From: Yamagishiella unicocca
Lineage: Eukaryota; Chlorophyta; Chlorophyceae; Chlamydomonadales; Volvocaceae
Direction: 5' to 3'
Length of the DNA stretch: 64,000 nucleotides
Assembly (NCBI GenBank): GCA_003116995.1
Contig: BDSL01000151.1
Location: 112,973 to 176,972 of the forward strand
Shown here: one piece after another, positions 10,396 to 22,414 of the stretch
Numbering within the stretch: the first letter of the stretch is position 1
Layout: every line of letters begins with the position of its first letter
Program-made: the position numbers and the translations under genes
The notes under the pieces: model-generated
What the model was told of the DNA's origin: nothing
Database searches by the model: none
What the model saw: only the letters and a program-made list of their open reading frames with translations

Positions 10396-13300
10396 TTACC
10401 TGCGGTCCCTACCGAAGCCCCGCCGGTCCCTGCCGTAACCCCCGCGATCTCCCCTCGCCTGCGGTGGCCCCGGCAGCGGCGGCGGCGGCGGCAGGGCCCC
10501 CGCCCCGCCTCCGCGTTCCCGGACCCTGTCCCGCTCACGCTCATGCCTCCGCTCCCGTTCCGCCTCCTCCTCCTTCTCAGCGGCCGCTTCCTCCTCCTTG
10601 CGCTTCTTGCGCCCCTCCGCCGCTGCTTCGTCCGTGAGCGGAAGCCAGTACAGCACCGGCTTCGTCTTAGTCTTTTTGAACAGGTCGTCCAGCGACAGCG
10701 CCGGCAGCTCCGCCGGCTGCGGGTCAGCGGCGGCAGGCGCCGCCGCGGGCGGGCTGGCGTCGTCCGCAGCACCACCCGCCGCGACTGTATCCGCCTCCGG
10801 CTCGGACCGCTTGCGGCTTACCGCCGCCGCGGCAGCGGCAGCCGCAGCGGCGGAGCCGGGATTCTTCTGCTTTGCGGCCGCAGCGTCAGCGGCCGCGGCC
10901 GCCACAGCGGCTGACAAGGTGTCGCGCCGCGGACCGGCCCCAGAGCCCCCCGCCGCCGCCCCCTTCGGCGACGCCAGCTGTCCCGGCGCACCCAAGGCAG
11001 CGGCGGCCAGTGCCCCGCTGGGGGACTTCAGCAGGGCGCCTCCGGCGCCGCCCTTCCCCGTATCGGCGATGCCGGCGCGGCCGTTTGTGATGGCCACCGC
11101 CGCGTCCTCGGGGTCCAGGTAGGTGGGCTTCAGGACGCTGGTTGCGTTGGTGGGCGGCCACACCACCCCGTTGATGGCCCTCGCCGCCTCCTCCCCGTGC
11201 GCCTCCTCCTCGTACACCACGTAGCAGTACTTTTTTATGGTGGGCATCCACATGTTCTCCAGTGCGCCGTACTGTGACAGCATCTGCCGCACCTGCGCGA
11301 ACGTGGGGAGAGCAAGCCCAGCAGGAAAGGCGTTGAGAAGGGGCTGGTGGTGGTAAAGGCGGCGTGTGTCCACCAGACTGGGGAGAGTGCAGTGGGTGTA
11401 GCGGCAGGATGCTTCGACACTTCTCACGGTCAGGTAACTTGTCGAACCACGCGAGGGTCGAGAGGCACATACCCGCCAGTGTGCCGGGGCTGGTCCCGAT
11501 ACAGAAACTGGGGTCGCTCGCACCCTCTCGGCCCCAGTTCTCTCCAGCCAGGCCCAGGACACAGGCCCTATTGGCCCCCGGCTCCGCCTGCCCGCCCTGA
11601 CTCCACGGCGCACATATTGTGCCTCCAATGTGGGCCAGCCCCATTGTGCGGTCGCCCACCACCACCAACACACACCTGGTTCTCCGTGAAGGGTCGCACA
11701 AAGCCATCGATACGAAGGGCCCGGGTGGCGGGGCCTTCCAGCGGCACAGCCGCCTTCCTCGGCCCCGCTGCCGCCACCGCCGCCGCCGGCCCTTTGGCAC
11801 CCGCAACAGCGCTCGCCGGCCCCAGCCTCGCGGCCAGGGCCTCATTCGCCGCCGCAATGCCCGTCTTGCGCCCGCTGGAGTCCAGCTTCTGCAGTTTCGC
11901 CGCCCGCCCTGTCGCCGCCGCAGCACCGCTAGCGCCCGCCGCCTCTGGAGCAGCCGCGGCAGCCCCTTCCGCCGCCTCCGCCAATGGCGCGGCAGCATCA
12001 GGGGCACCACCGTCGTCCTCTGCCGCTGCACTGCCGTTGGCCGCCGCGGGCTCGTCCTCTGCTGCCGCCGCCTTCTTGGGTCCCGACTTGGCTGCCGCGG
12101 TCGGCGTTGCCGCTTTCTCCTGTGACCCGTCCGCTACCGACTCCCGCGCCGCCCGCTTCGCCGCCACACGCTGCTCAACCTCATCCGCCTTGAACTGGAT
12201 CGGCTGCCGCTTCCGTCCGCTACCGGACGCAGGTGCCGCTGCAGGCTCCGCCGCCGCCGCTGCTGCCGCCCCCGCACCAACGCTCGCGCCAGCGGCGGCA
12301 TCGAAATCGGCTGGCTCCGATCGCTCATTAGCTGCTGCCGGGGCTGCGGCTGCTGCGTCAGCATCCTGCTCGGATGGCGCATCGGCAGTGGCAGCGGGTG
12401 CCTCTGCGTTCGCGCCGCGCTTGCCCTTCCTGGACGGCTCCTCCACCGCCTCAGCTTGCGCCTGACCCTCAGCCGGCTTGTGTTCAGCGGCCGGCGGAGG
12501 GTCGGTGGTCTCCTCGGCCGGCTCCTCCGCCACCATGATCTCGTCTGTTCCGTAGTCCACCTAATAGCAAGTCCCGGTGGAGAGCGGGAAGGGTGTCGAA
12601 CGCCAACGAAACTTCAGGAATGGGAGCTGGGCATCTTTATGAGTCATGTGTCCGGGGATTGATAACCCAGCAAGACAGAGTACTTCAGATGTTCGTACAT
12701 ATCCGACACTTGAGGTCACGCGCACACAAGTCCAGGGGCTGCACACATTAGTAACACCAGCGCAGTCACATGCCTATTGCTAGTGCCGAACCAATTGACG
12801 CGAACTGTGTCCCTGGCGCGGACCCAAACGATGCTGTCCCAACCAGATAGAAGCCGTAGAACCCTCATGGCAGCCACCCTGGACGAATCGCCATGCACGT
12901 CAATGTCCCTCTCCTCCTCTCCCCTCCCCAGCACGGATCCCGCCCCGTGGTGCCCATCCCCCCCACCTGTTCTTCGTGCTCAGGCTCTACAGCCTGGCCC
13001 TCCTGGAGCTTAGACTCGGTCATTACTGTGTCCTCTGCTGCTGCCTTTTCAGCAACTTCGGTTGTCTTTTCCTCTGCCGCTGTCTTTTCCTCTGCTGCTG
13101 CGGTTACAGTGTCTGCTGGCTTATCCTCTGCTGCTGGCTCGTCGTCGGCATTTTCTGCCTTATCGGTGTCTGCTGGTTTGTCAGCTGCTTCTGCCTTGTC
13201 GTCGGCTGCTGGCTTGTCGTCGGCTGCTGGCTTGTCGTCCCCGCCAGACTTGCCTGCCCCAACATCAACTGGCGGGGCATCACCGTCGCCGGCGGGGCCA

Positions 13301-13673
13301 GCAGCATCTGGCTGTCCATTTACATCCTTCCGCACGTCCTGGCCCTCCACTGCGCTGTCGCCATCGCCGGAGTCCTCTTTGGCTACTGGGGTGCCGTCAC
13401 CGCTGCCACCGCCGGCTTGCTCAGCCTGCGGCCAAGCCGCACATCGAGTTGCCCACCGATGCATCCCCTTACTCCATGCTTGGCGTAATAGTGTTCCATG
13501 CGCCGTTCAGCTGCTCGACAGCTTGCTGCGAGCCCGCCAAAGCTTACCTCTTCAAGGGCCGCTAGCAAACGCTCCGCGAGGACTGCCTTGACGCCTGTGG
13601 TCGACAATCCACGTTCTTTGAGAGCCTCTTTAAGCTCTGCAACTTTCAATCCCGGAACATCTGTAGGCTTCAT
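10396..13673 (-). CDS. Acinus homologue (SAP domain, RRM, RNPS1-SAP18 binding motif)
   Basis: Four exons: 13673-13548, 13425-12967, 12560-11676, 11292-10396; 788 residues, all junctions phase 0. The N-terminal SAP domain ([20 protein letters not shown]) fills exon 1. Exon 2 is an acidic/Lys/Ala repeat region. Exon 3 is Ala-rich, carries a [16 protein letters not shown] element and ends in the first RRM strand ([16 protein letters not shown]). Exon 4 completes the RRM ([40 protein letters not shown]), then an RSB motif ([20 protein letters not shown]) and an Arg/Glu and Arg/Asp-Arg tail. Acinus scaffolds the ASAP complex with RNPS1 and SAP18 on spliced mRNA in the nucleus. Domain order matches animal and plant Acinus. 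The final stop overlaps a possible donor (AG|GTAACG), so a further exon cannot be fully excluded. Confidence 0.9.
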
Positions 13674-14257
13674 AGCTGCCCTTGCAGCGCCCTTCCCAAC
13701 AGCAGGTCTCTTGTTTGGCGGCTATCAATGTCAAGGATAGTACGTAACGCTCAGCAGGTGCAGCAAATTCAAGGCATATAGCGGGGTTTCTCAGTCGGGC
13801 CGCAAAAGTGGCGATCGACAAATGCTCGCGTAGGTGGCGGCCTGTTATCCGTTGCTGGTGATGCTAGTGTGAGTATACACGTCCTTGAACTGTGAAGAAT
13901 ACTCAGGCGATCCTGCCATGCCAAGCTTGACTCGGTGCAGTACGGAGCTGGCAGCTGGCATCATGCATTTCTTCGCAGATCATTAGAATGCAATTTCGTG
14001 AGCGAATTGAAGCTTCAATTAGCCGGAACGTACACGCTGCCGCTGCTCACGAAGTGTCGCTCCCAAGAACTTGCTGCAAAGGACACTTGCCACCAAAATC
14101 GCTTCGTGAGCCCATATGTCGTAGCAGCAATAATTGAAGCCTATATATACATCCGTAGTGTGAAGCATTGCACCTTCGCGTGCGCACCATGCTTTAGGGG
14201 CGCTTGCGCCCCGGCGGGGGCTCGCCTCCCGAGCCTGTTGGCAAAGGAGGCAAACTC
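13674..14257. promoter_or_regulatory. Divergent intergenic region, Acinus / CCDC24-like
   Basis: About 580 bp between the start codons of two divergent genes. It is AT-richer than the surroundings, with TATA-like stretches near 14148-14156 (TATATATAC). The plus-strand one is about 105 bp before the CCDC24-like start and could be its core promoter. No other motif can be defended. Confidence 0.4.
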
Positions 14258-17200
14258 ATGGATGGACAGCCATGTCTAACGTCCAACGCGCAGCAGCTGC
14301 GCGTCGTGCGGCAGTTGCTATGGGATGTCATTTCGCTGCACCTCTACCCGGCGGAGCGAGATGAGGTGAGCAAACCGCGCACCAGGGACAGCTGAACAGC
14401 ATGCTAAAAAATTGGGACGGCCTCGTAATGGGCCTCGGCAGCACTTCCCAGTGGAGCGAGAGGGCGGCTGTCGTGGGGGCGCGGGGTTCCTGTGTATGAC
14501 GACAGCACGTCCGGTTTTTTCCACGACTCCATAGCCACCACTTCCAACTGCTATACGGAACCCTATACGAGCTGTCCCGCCTGGCTGGATTTACGGGCTC
14601 CTAAGCACTGGAGCACGCTGCGCCCCCGCAGCGGCAGTAGCCCCCTCCCGCCTTCCGCCCTGACCCAACTGTTACCCTCAAATTTATGGTCAGGGCCTTG
14701 TGAAATCGTCTTGCGTATCACACTGCCTTTGAGGGCATGTGCCTTCTCGGCCTCAATGCACCCCACGCAAGCACCTGCAAGGGGTGTGTTTGTGTGTGTG
14801 TGGTGTTACATGTCTAGCCGGGCCTGACGCTGGCCTGACGCTACCCTGCCCGAAACGGAAAGACCGCCGATGCATCACCCCAAGCTGGTGCGGGTCGGGG
14901 GCCGTAAGGAGCCTCAGTCTCCTCGGTTCAACGCGAACCTCCAGGAACTCCGGCCATACGTTCTGCGTAGGCAGTTTAGGTCTCAAAAGTTCCGCCACAG
15001 CTGCTTTGGCGGGCAACTGCCCGCCGGCTACCCTTTTTGATGTCCTTGCGGACATAGGCCAGCCTCTTACTTTCATGAATGTAGGCGCCGATACTCGTGC
15101 ATTAGGAACACGAGTATGTGTGTGCGCGTGAGAGAGAGCGAGAGAGTACGGCGCACACGCTAATCGAATCACCGGTTCACTCCCTGTCCCCAGATCCGGC
15201 GCGCCCTGGGCGGCACGCTGCTGGATGAGAATGAGACCATGTTTGCGGAGGCGGGGGCGCTAGCAGACATCCTGGGAGACGTGCAGATCAACACGGCGGG
15301 GCTCATGGCGCGGCACCAGCTGTGCAGCAACCCGCAGCGCAGCATGGTGGGTTGGCGGGCGGGTTGGTGTGCTGGGATGTGGGGGCCCTTACGGGGATCC
15401 GGGAGCGCCTGCACTAGTCCTTGTGCAGTGTGGACGGGGATGCGGCCCTGCCTGTCCTGTGTCTGGAGGAGGGAGTCAGTTCCCTCAGAGTGGGATAAGG
15501 GAAGGGCTGGACACGGGACGGATCCAGCGTGGGGAGCGCGGCAGGCGTTGCATTGTGGGTTGTTGTCGAGGCTATGTGTGTTGGGAGAGAGGAGTAGATG
15601 GGATGGCGGCTGTGGTAGTGTTTTCACGGGCCGTTTGTGCTTCCTTCCTCACCGCTTCCCTCTTGACCGTGCTGCCCACACCTGCCGGGATGCCCAACGG
15701 AGCGCTGCTACTGCCACTGCGCCATACTGCTACTGCTGTTACGTCACCCACTGCCACTGCCGCCACGCACTGCTACTGCCGCCACACAGGTTGAGGGCGA
15801 GATCCGGCTCCTCATCGACCGGCTGCACTCCTCCGCCAGCGTGACGCCGTACGGCAGCGCCGCCGTACGCGAGCGCGACCCTGACTCGCTGCTGCCCCGG
15901 TCGGATCGGCGGGACAAGGCGCTGCTGGAGTACGTGACGACGGTGGCGCAGGTGGGGTCGGGTCGTGGTGGCAGGGAAAGACGCAGGGCGGGAAGGATGA
16001 ATTGGATTCCGCCCTGCCCTGGCTTGATGCCCTCCAACGCACTGCACATCAGCTTACCAACCTCGGCGCCCTTTCCCAACCACCAACTACTTCCGCTATC
16101 TAGCCACCGCGAGACGCACGCCTTCCGCCCTTCCCGCTCCCGCCCCGCCCCATCCCGCGCCAACCCGCCCCACGCCCTCCTCAACCTGTCGCCGCAGATC
16201 GTTGACAGCGGCGGCCGGCCTCCCTCCACCGCGCTGCCCCCGCGGCCGCCCACCTCCCTCTCCGCGTCTTCCCGGCCCGGCACCTCCTCCCGCCCGCACA
16301 CCTCCCTCTCCGCCTCCGCCTCCATCACCCTCCCCTCGCCACTCTCCCGCCCCGGCACTGCCTCGCCCACACTGCACGGCTCCCGCCCCTCCACCGGTTC
16401 CTCCGCCGCCTCCTCGGCCGCCACGCGCTACACGGACGCGCCCAGCGTGGTCGCCGGGGTCGCGGACAAGCTCAATGTGGCCACCATTGAGGTGGTGCGT
16501 GACTCGCTGCGGGGCGCGCTGCAGGAAGAGCAGGCGGCCCTGCTGGAGGACATCGAGTACCTACAGGTGGGGCCCTGGTCGGGGGGTGGCGAGGAAGCTC
16601 GTGTGTACGACACAAGAGGGCGGGTCGGCTGGGGCAGTGGGACGGATGGGGTTGGCTGGGGCCTATCGCTCGTGTGTCCTTTGCGCGCCTTACCTACAAT
16701 GGGTGCCTTAATGGCTGCGTGCATTAGTGGGCTTAACTGCAATGGATGCCTTCAACTACATGGTTGCTAACGCTTACGCTGTGTGCCTTGTTTGCCGCCA
16801 CAGGGTTTGCTGGAGGCGGAGGCCGACCTGCAGGTACCGTAGTCGCTCGGGGGCTGGGGGCTACGGGGGATACATCAGGCCACAAGGCGCAGGCAGAAAT
16901 GCGAACGGCGCCGGGTAGGAAAGCACAGCAACGCACAGCGGGTATCCATCCCGCTCGCCCTGGCTCCTATATGCCTGTCACCCCTGCCTCACGCCGCCCC
17001 TGCCTTTCCCGCCCCAGGTCCGCGCCGCAGCGCCGCCGCCCAGTCTCGCGGAGCTGCGGGACTACTCGCACCGGCTGGCGGCGGTGGTGGCGGACGAGGA
17101 GTCGCGCGTGGAGCACGAGGTGCGAGTGAGCGCCATGTTCGCAGCGGCGGACCAGCAGCAGAGCCGGCCGGGGCGGCTGCGCGGCATGGTGGACGCGTCG

Positions 17201-18466
17201 CGGCGGCCGCCGTCGGCGGGGGCGTCGACGTCGCCGTCGGTGTCGTCGTCGCTGACATCGCTGTCGCCTGTGGCGGCGCCGGCGGGGCGGCGGAGCATCG
17301 GCGGCGGCGATGCCGCCACAGGCGGCGGCGGGAGCGTTCAGACGCTGGTGGTGCATGGCGGCGACGACGACGCGGTACGACAGCAGCAGCCGCAGCCGCG
17401 GCGGTCGATACCGCCGCCGACACTGAGTTCGTCGGAGTCGGTAGGGGCATCCGTGGCGGCGGCGGCGACGGGGGCCGTGGCGAAGGCTCCGGCTGTGTAC
17501 GCCGAGGCCAGCGGTTCCCTGTCCGCAGCGCCGCGGGCTGCCCCGCTGGCGGCAGTACGACGGCCTGGTAGCGGCGGCAGCGGCGTCGCGCCGGCGGCTG
17601 CGGAAGCAACGCCGCTGCCGCCAGTCCTGGCGACCCCAACGGCGCTGCGACCGGCGCAGCTTCCGGCGGTAAGGGGAGCTTCTGGCGCCGACTTGGGCCC
17701 CACGGGATCCGCCGCCGCCGCCGGGCACCGGGCGGACAGCAACGGCCTGGGCAACCCAGCCTCCTCCTCCGGGCGGTTACGGCAGCCATCACCGGGTCGG
17801 CTGCTGCAGCCTGGGTTAGGTTCCGGCACGGGATCGCTCGCGCAGCAGCAGCAGCAACAACAACAACCCCTTGCACACCCGCACCTAGAAAAGTCGTCCT
17901 CCATTTCTCACGGAAGCCCCGCTAGGGCATCATCCATCGCGGGCACGGCGGGGCTGCACAAACCCAGCGGCGCGGCGGGACCGGGGCCGTTACGACCGCT
18001 ACTGCCGCGCTCGGGATCAGTGGGCCCGGCGACGTCGGAACGCAGCCGCGCGGCCTCCATCGGCGGCGCGGCACCAATGGCGACGGGGAGTGGGACGGGC
18101 TCCAGCGGGGCCGCTGCACGGACGAGCAGCCGGACGAACAGCAACAGCGTCGTGGAAGCGGCGTCGGCGGCGCCTTCAAAGGCAGCGGCGGCCGCCGCTG
18201 CCGCCAGCCCCGGCACGGCGGTCGCCGCCCGCCTTGGTGCCACGGCGGCAGCGGCGGCGCCGCCGGAGGTGCACGCCAATGCCGTACAGCCACGGGCGCT
18301 GCTGGGCAATAAGCACAGCATTGTGGAGAAGCTGGATGAGGAGGTGGATGCGGTCAAGGGAGGGGTCGCGGCCATTTTAGAGCGTTATAACATGAGGACA
18401 TCCACACCGCCCACAGCGGCTTCATCGGCGCCCACAGCCCCCGCGCCAAGCGGAGGGCCCAAGTAA
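14258..18466 (+). CDS. CCDC24-like coiled-coil protein
   Basis: Exons 14258-14365, 15194-15346, 15790-15951, 16198-16566, 16804-16833, 17018-18466; every junction phase 0; 756 residues. The N-terminus QLLWDVISLHLYPAERDEIR resembles, from memory of the family, the LWELVEEHVPLRERREV start of animal CCDC24. A second block, DKLNVATIEVVRDSLRGALQ followed by EEQAALLEDIEYLQ, resembles its DQLNVSNIDQVARHLRGLL segment and should form a coiled coil. The 480-residue last exon is Ser/Ala/Gly-rich with a nine-Gln run (near 17840-17865) and a short C-terminal helix (SIVEKLDEEVDAVKGGVAAI). The molecular function is not established. A candidate TGTAA signal lies at 18903-18907. The start is the first in-frame ATG of exon 1; the family call rests on recalled similarity. 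Confidence 0.7.
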
Positions 18467-19876
18467 GCGGCAGCAACAGCAACAGCCCCGGGTGACGGCG
18501 TGACGGTTTGTTCGGTTGTCGGGACCTTATCACCAGCCACTAGGGCGTTGTGAGAGACGCCTCCGGTGAGGGCGAAGGCGGCGATGAATGTGCTCGGAGC
18601 CGTCCTGGACTGGACCGAGCGGGGGAGGAGGGCTAGGTGCCGGTGGGGCCAAGCTCGGTGCCTTTCGCCCGTACGGCCGGACCGCTTGGCGTGGCGACCA
18701 TTATGTGGCGCATCTGCTATGGAACGCGACAGCGAGGAGCGACCTGCCTGGCGTGCGTCTGGCGTCGCTTGACGGTGCGGACGGACAGTGAGCGTCGCTC
18801 GTGCTCAAGGGGTATGATTTCGGAGCGCCCGCGTGCACACGTCTGGGCGCGGGCGCGAGGCGGCAGGGGCGGGCCGGAGCGTTGGCGCTTGCTGCGGCTG
18901 GATGTAAAACCTCAAGGGGAGACGGGTGATAAGGTTGTGCCATGGATGGGGCAGCAAGCGTATCGTAACGAGCGTGAGGCCGGGGCGTAACGAGCGTGGG
19001 CGGAGGTTGTGGCAGGACAGTTCAGGGCGCGATGATGTGGCATTGTCGTACTGTGCGAGTTCGTTCGAGTCCCGCGCGCCAGGCCATCTCAGCACCGCCA
19101 TCAACCCAACATAGTATTACAGTATGGCTCTGGCGCGTTCGGGCAGACCGTTTCATGGCCATGCTTGGCGGGGGATGCGGTTCGCTTGGGAGGAGGCGGG
19201 TTCAGCTTGTCGCTCGGCCAAATCGTTCCGCTGGAGCGGACGCTGGATGAATGGCGAAAGGAGCGGTAGCTGGGCCTCGGCAATGCCTACAGGAATCCTA
19301 GCCAAGGCTGCGGCCGGGTCATGTAATATGGTTTACGGCCCCGTCAAAAAGTGCGACGAGCGGGCAGTCCGCATCCGGGGCGTTTGCCGCAAGCTCCGCC
19401 TTGGCGACGGCCACTGGGGTGAGAAGACACCTGCCTTGCGTCGACACAAACATAAAAGCGCAGATTTCTTGCAAAACGCCCGATAACCCTACCCTATGCT
19501 CACCCACTAGAGGCAGAAATGCACATTTTCGGGTTGGTTAGTTGCCTGCCCAGCACTTCTGAAGCGGAGAACTAGGGGCGGTGACATGGACTACTTGTGC
19601 TGTTATGACCTCACCGTACCCCGCACACCGACAATGCTTGCCCCTAACTGCCACTAGTTCGCCCCAGACGTGTGTGACATGCATACGTGGTGCAAATCAG
19701 GGCCACTTTGTACGGCCGTAATAAATTTACACTGTAGACAGACGTTAACAATGTGGACCGCAGGGCTGGGCCCTGCACGGCCTTCCAGGCGGGTGGTTGC
19801 ATGCCCCGGTGGTGGGCTGAGGGATGCGCCGCACAGGGAGCGACCCGCCCAGCGAACTGGTAATGACTGGTGCCCG
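18467..19876. other. Convergent intergenic region with candidate poly(A) signals
   Basis: Lies between the CCDC24-like and DGAT2 stop codons. TGTAA occurs on the plus strand at 18903 and 19323, and on the minus strand at 19731-19727 (about 146 nt after the DGAT2 stop). Short open frames are present but show no recognisable protein. Confidence 0.5.
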
Positions 19877-21810
19877 TCACAGGATGCGGAGCTCCTCCCC
19901 CTTGCCGTACTTCGCCTTGTGACTGTCGTACAGTTCCTGGGGTACGGAATGGCCAGTAGGTAGGGCAGCGGTTCATCGTATGCACGGCCGTAGGTTAACA
20001 CACGATTCATTGCTGCCCACCGCATTCTGCAAAACGTTACTCGCTTCAGCGTGACTATATACGTGATGCTTCAGTGTAACCATATAAATGGTGCTTCAGC
20101 GTGACCATGTACGTGGTGCTTCTACCACACAATGTACAGTGGAAACTCCTCCAAATCGTCCGCAACCGACGGAAGGCCCAACGCTCCAACCCAAGCACTG
20201 GGACGCGACTCACACCAGACGATCACGCGCGCCGCTACTCCCGGGCCGCTTCAGGGCCTGCAACGCCTCCCGAATGGCGTCCTGCCCCAATCCCTCCCAG
20301 CTACAGCAAACCCTTCCCTCGCCCCATGGCCGCCGGGGGGACATACCTGCAGCTCTGCCATGAACTTCTTCAGCAGCTCCGAAACCACCTCGGCGGGAGG
20401 CTCGTCCATTTGCTCCACCGGGATGGGCCGCCCGATGACCACGGTGATGGGCTCACGATGCGGCATCGATGTGCCGTACGCGCCGTACATCCCGATTGGC
20501 ACGGCCCCAAACGCACGCGATATGCGAGTCACGAGCCATGTCGGCACCAGCGGCGGCCCGGGGCGGAACCAGCTGTAAGCCCGTGTCTGGCCGAAGGCCC
20601 ACACGGGCACGAGCGGCGCGCCACATTGTACGGCAAGCCGTACGAATCCCGTGCGCGGAGTCAGGTAGGCGACCTGGCGGAAGACCCCAGCAGTAAGGGT
20701 GCCGGGTGGGAGGGAGGGAGCGCGGGCGCTTCCTGCTTGGGTCCGTCGCGGCTGATGGCCGCCGTGTTTGGACCGCAAGATGATTTGCATTGATGCTCCG
20801 GCAACCACACGCGACGGCAGTGCAGGCGCGCGCATAGGCACTCCGATGATGGTGCCCGATAAGAGATGTTACACAGCGATCGGTATAAACCGTATCGCTT
20901 CCCTGGCATGTGCAACGCAAGAGGTAGTTCCCGGCCGACCCACATCACGCCCACTCAGGCTGACATAGCACCCAGTCACCGACGCCCTCGCGCCCCACCT
21001 CGCTGCCGTGCTCCATGTGCAGCACCTCCTGCACCCCGCCGGGCACCAGCACGGCCACCTTGCGGTCTCGGAGCAGCTGCTGCATCGTCTTACGAGTGGC
21101 CGGCCGCACGCCCAGCCACCACCACAGCTGCCTCACGATGGGAACCTGGAAGCACACGGACGACGCCAGGCCGTGTGTGCGGCCGCGCAGCGGCTTGGGC
21201 AGCAGCGGGGACGCGGTGGCGAAGACCAGGGGCAGCGCCACGGGTAGCGCCGAGTGGGGGCAGAAGCCAAAGAGGTAGCCGCGGTCGGTGCGGAAGGCCT
21301 CGGCGTCCACGCAAACGATGCGAGCGGGGAAGTAGGCTGCCGCGCGGCGCACGGAGAACTGCACGAAGCGGTCGGAGAAGGCGCCGGTGGTGAGCTGCAG
21401 CGGCGTCAAGGTGAGGGCGGCGAAGGCGAGCAACGCGGCCCAGGCGGTTGGGCTGGCTGCGCCAAAAAACCAGAAGAAGGCGAGGGCGGCGGGCAGAAGC
21501 AGGCCAGAGGTGTAGATGGCGCTGGCGGCGTGGGGAACAACAGCGGGAAGAGGGGTATCGTGGATTGGTGGGCGAAGGTATGAGGGTGTTTGTGTAACCG
21601 TGGTATTGGGGCTCGGGGTCCATAGCCAGTGGTGAGGTGCGATGATCGCGTGAGGAGGTGAGAGGACTGCGGAAGCGCGAAGGAAGGGGGAGAGGACGAT
21701 GGACGTCTTGAAGGTCGCCGCCTTGCGCGCACGTACCTGACGTATATGCCTACGGCGACAAACTCCAGCGCCACGTCGCACAGCTTGTACAACAGCCGCT
21801 GTACCGGCAT
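19877..21810 (-). CDS. Diacylglycerol O-acyltransferase type 2 (DGAT2/DGTT family)
   Basis: Exons 21810-21737, 21521-20999, 20673-20347, 19936-19877; phases agree; 327 residues, normal for DGAT2. The N-terminal part carries a hydrophobic segment (SGLLLPAALAFFWFFGAAS and following) that anchors it in the ER. The active-site block reads GYLFGFCPHSALPVALPLVF, where animal and fungal enzymes have HPHG. RGRTHGLASSVCFQVPIVRQ, VAVLVPGGVQEVL, RTGFVRLAVQCGAPLVPVWA and FGQTRAYSWFRPGPPLVPTW follow, then a C-terminal KAKYGKGEELRIL. The enzyme transfers an acyl chain from acyl-CoA to diacylglycerol to make triacylglycerol. It is closest in my reading to Chlamydomonas DGTT enzymes, but I cannot say which. 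The C-terminal 20 residues sit in their own small exon. Confidence 0.93.
20043..20117. repeat. Three-copy 25-bp tandem repeat in the last DGAT2 intron
   Basis: GCTTCAGCGTGACTATATAC-type units start at 20043, 20068 and 20093, with a few substitutions between copies. Located between coding exons, so likely neutral. Confidence 0.8.
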
Positions 21811-22414
21811 CGTGCCGTCGTTATGACGTGAATTTGCGGCGACGTGGGTCGGCGGGGTCACCGCGGACTGACTTGGCCGCTCTGTAGATCTCCTGAAGCT
21901 GCTGACTAAAGCGCGTGCATTACACGGATTCGGGCGTATTAGAGAGCGCGAGGAGCGATTGACAAAACTCAGTCCACAGCGCGGGAACGGACATATAACA
22001 TAGCCGCCAACATCGGCAGGAAGTGATTTTGTGGGTGTGTGTCCTCTTCTATCCACGTTTGCACGTCCGGACCGCAACGTTTGTGGTCTTTGACTCTGCT
22101 GGGCCGTTTTTGGCTCCTGCTTGCAGGCCAACTAGGTACTAGGATTTATCAAAGAATTATAGAGGACAACTATTTGAGCGCTACTCAATTTACAACAGCA
22201 TGTGCGGTCGCAACGGAGTTTCCAAGGGAGCGCACCTAACGAACTGTCTTTGCCGTACCCGTTGCCACGTATGAAGCAGGGCCACTTACATTCTTAAGTC
22301 GCTTGTGGTTGCTGAGAGACTAAAACCTTGTGGACTTCCAGACCAGGCAAAAAGTTGCATCCTGCTGCAAGTCCTCAAACAACCCTTGCCTAGCTTTCTG
22401 AGGCTTGCACAGCT
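21811..22414. promoter_or_regulatory. Divergent intergenic region, DGAT2 / small unknown gene
   Basis: About 600 bp between two divergent start codons. It contains AT-rich stretches near 22140-22200. No element can be named with confidence. Confidence 0.4.

Noticed and set aside
8951..10438. A 495-codon plus-strand open frame across the RecX/Acinus gap
   Set aside because: It begins inside the last RecX exon in a wrong frame and overlaps the Acinus end on the other strand. Composition is Arg/Pro/Ser/His-rich with no family signal; typical of GC-rich antisense openness.
10598..12465. Long Ala-rich plus-strand frames over the Acinus gene
   Set aside because: Antisense shadows of Ala/Gly-rich coding exons; the minus strand carries the conserved domains and consistent splice phases.
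19030..19090. tRNA T-arm-like GTTCGAGTCCC on the plus strand
   Set aside because: No D arm or anticodon arm at the right distance upstream.
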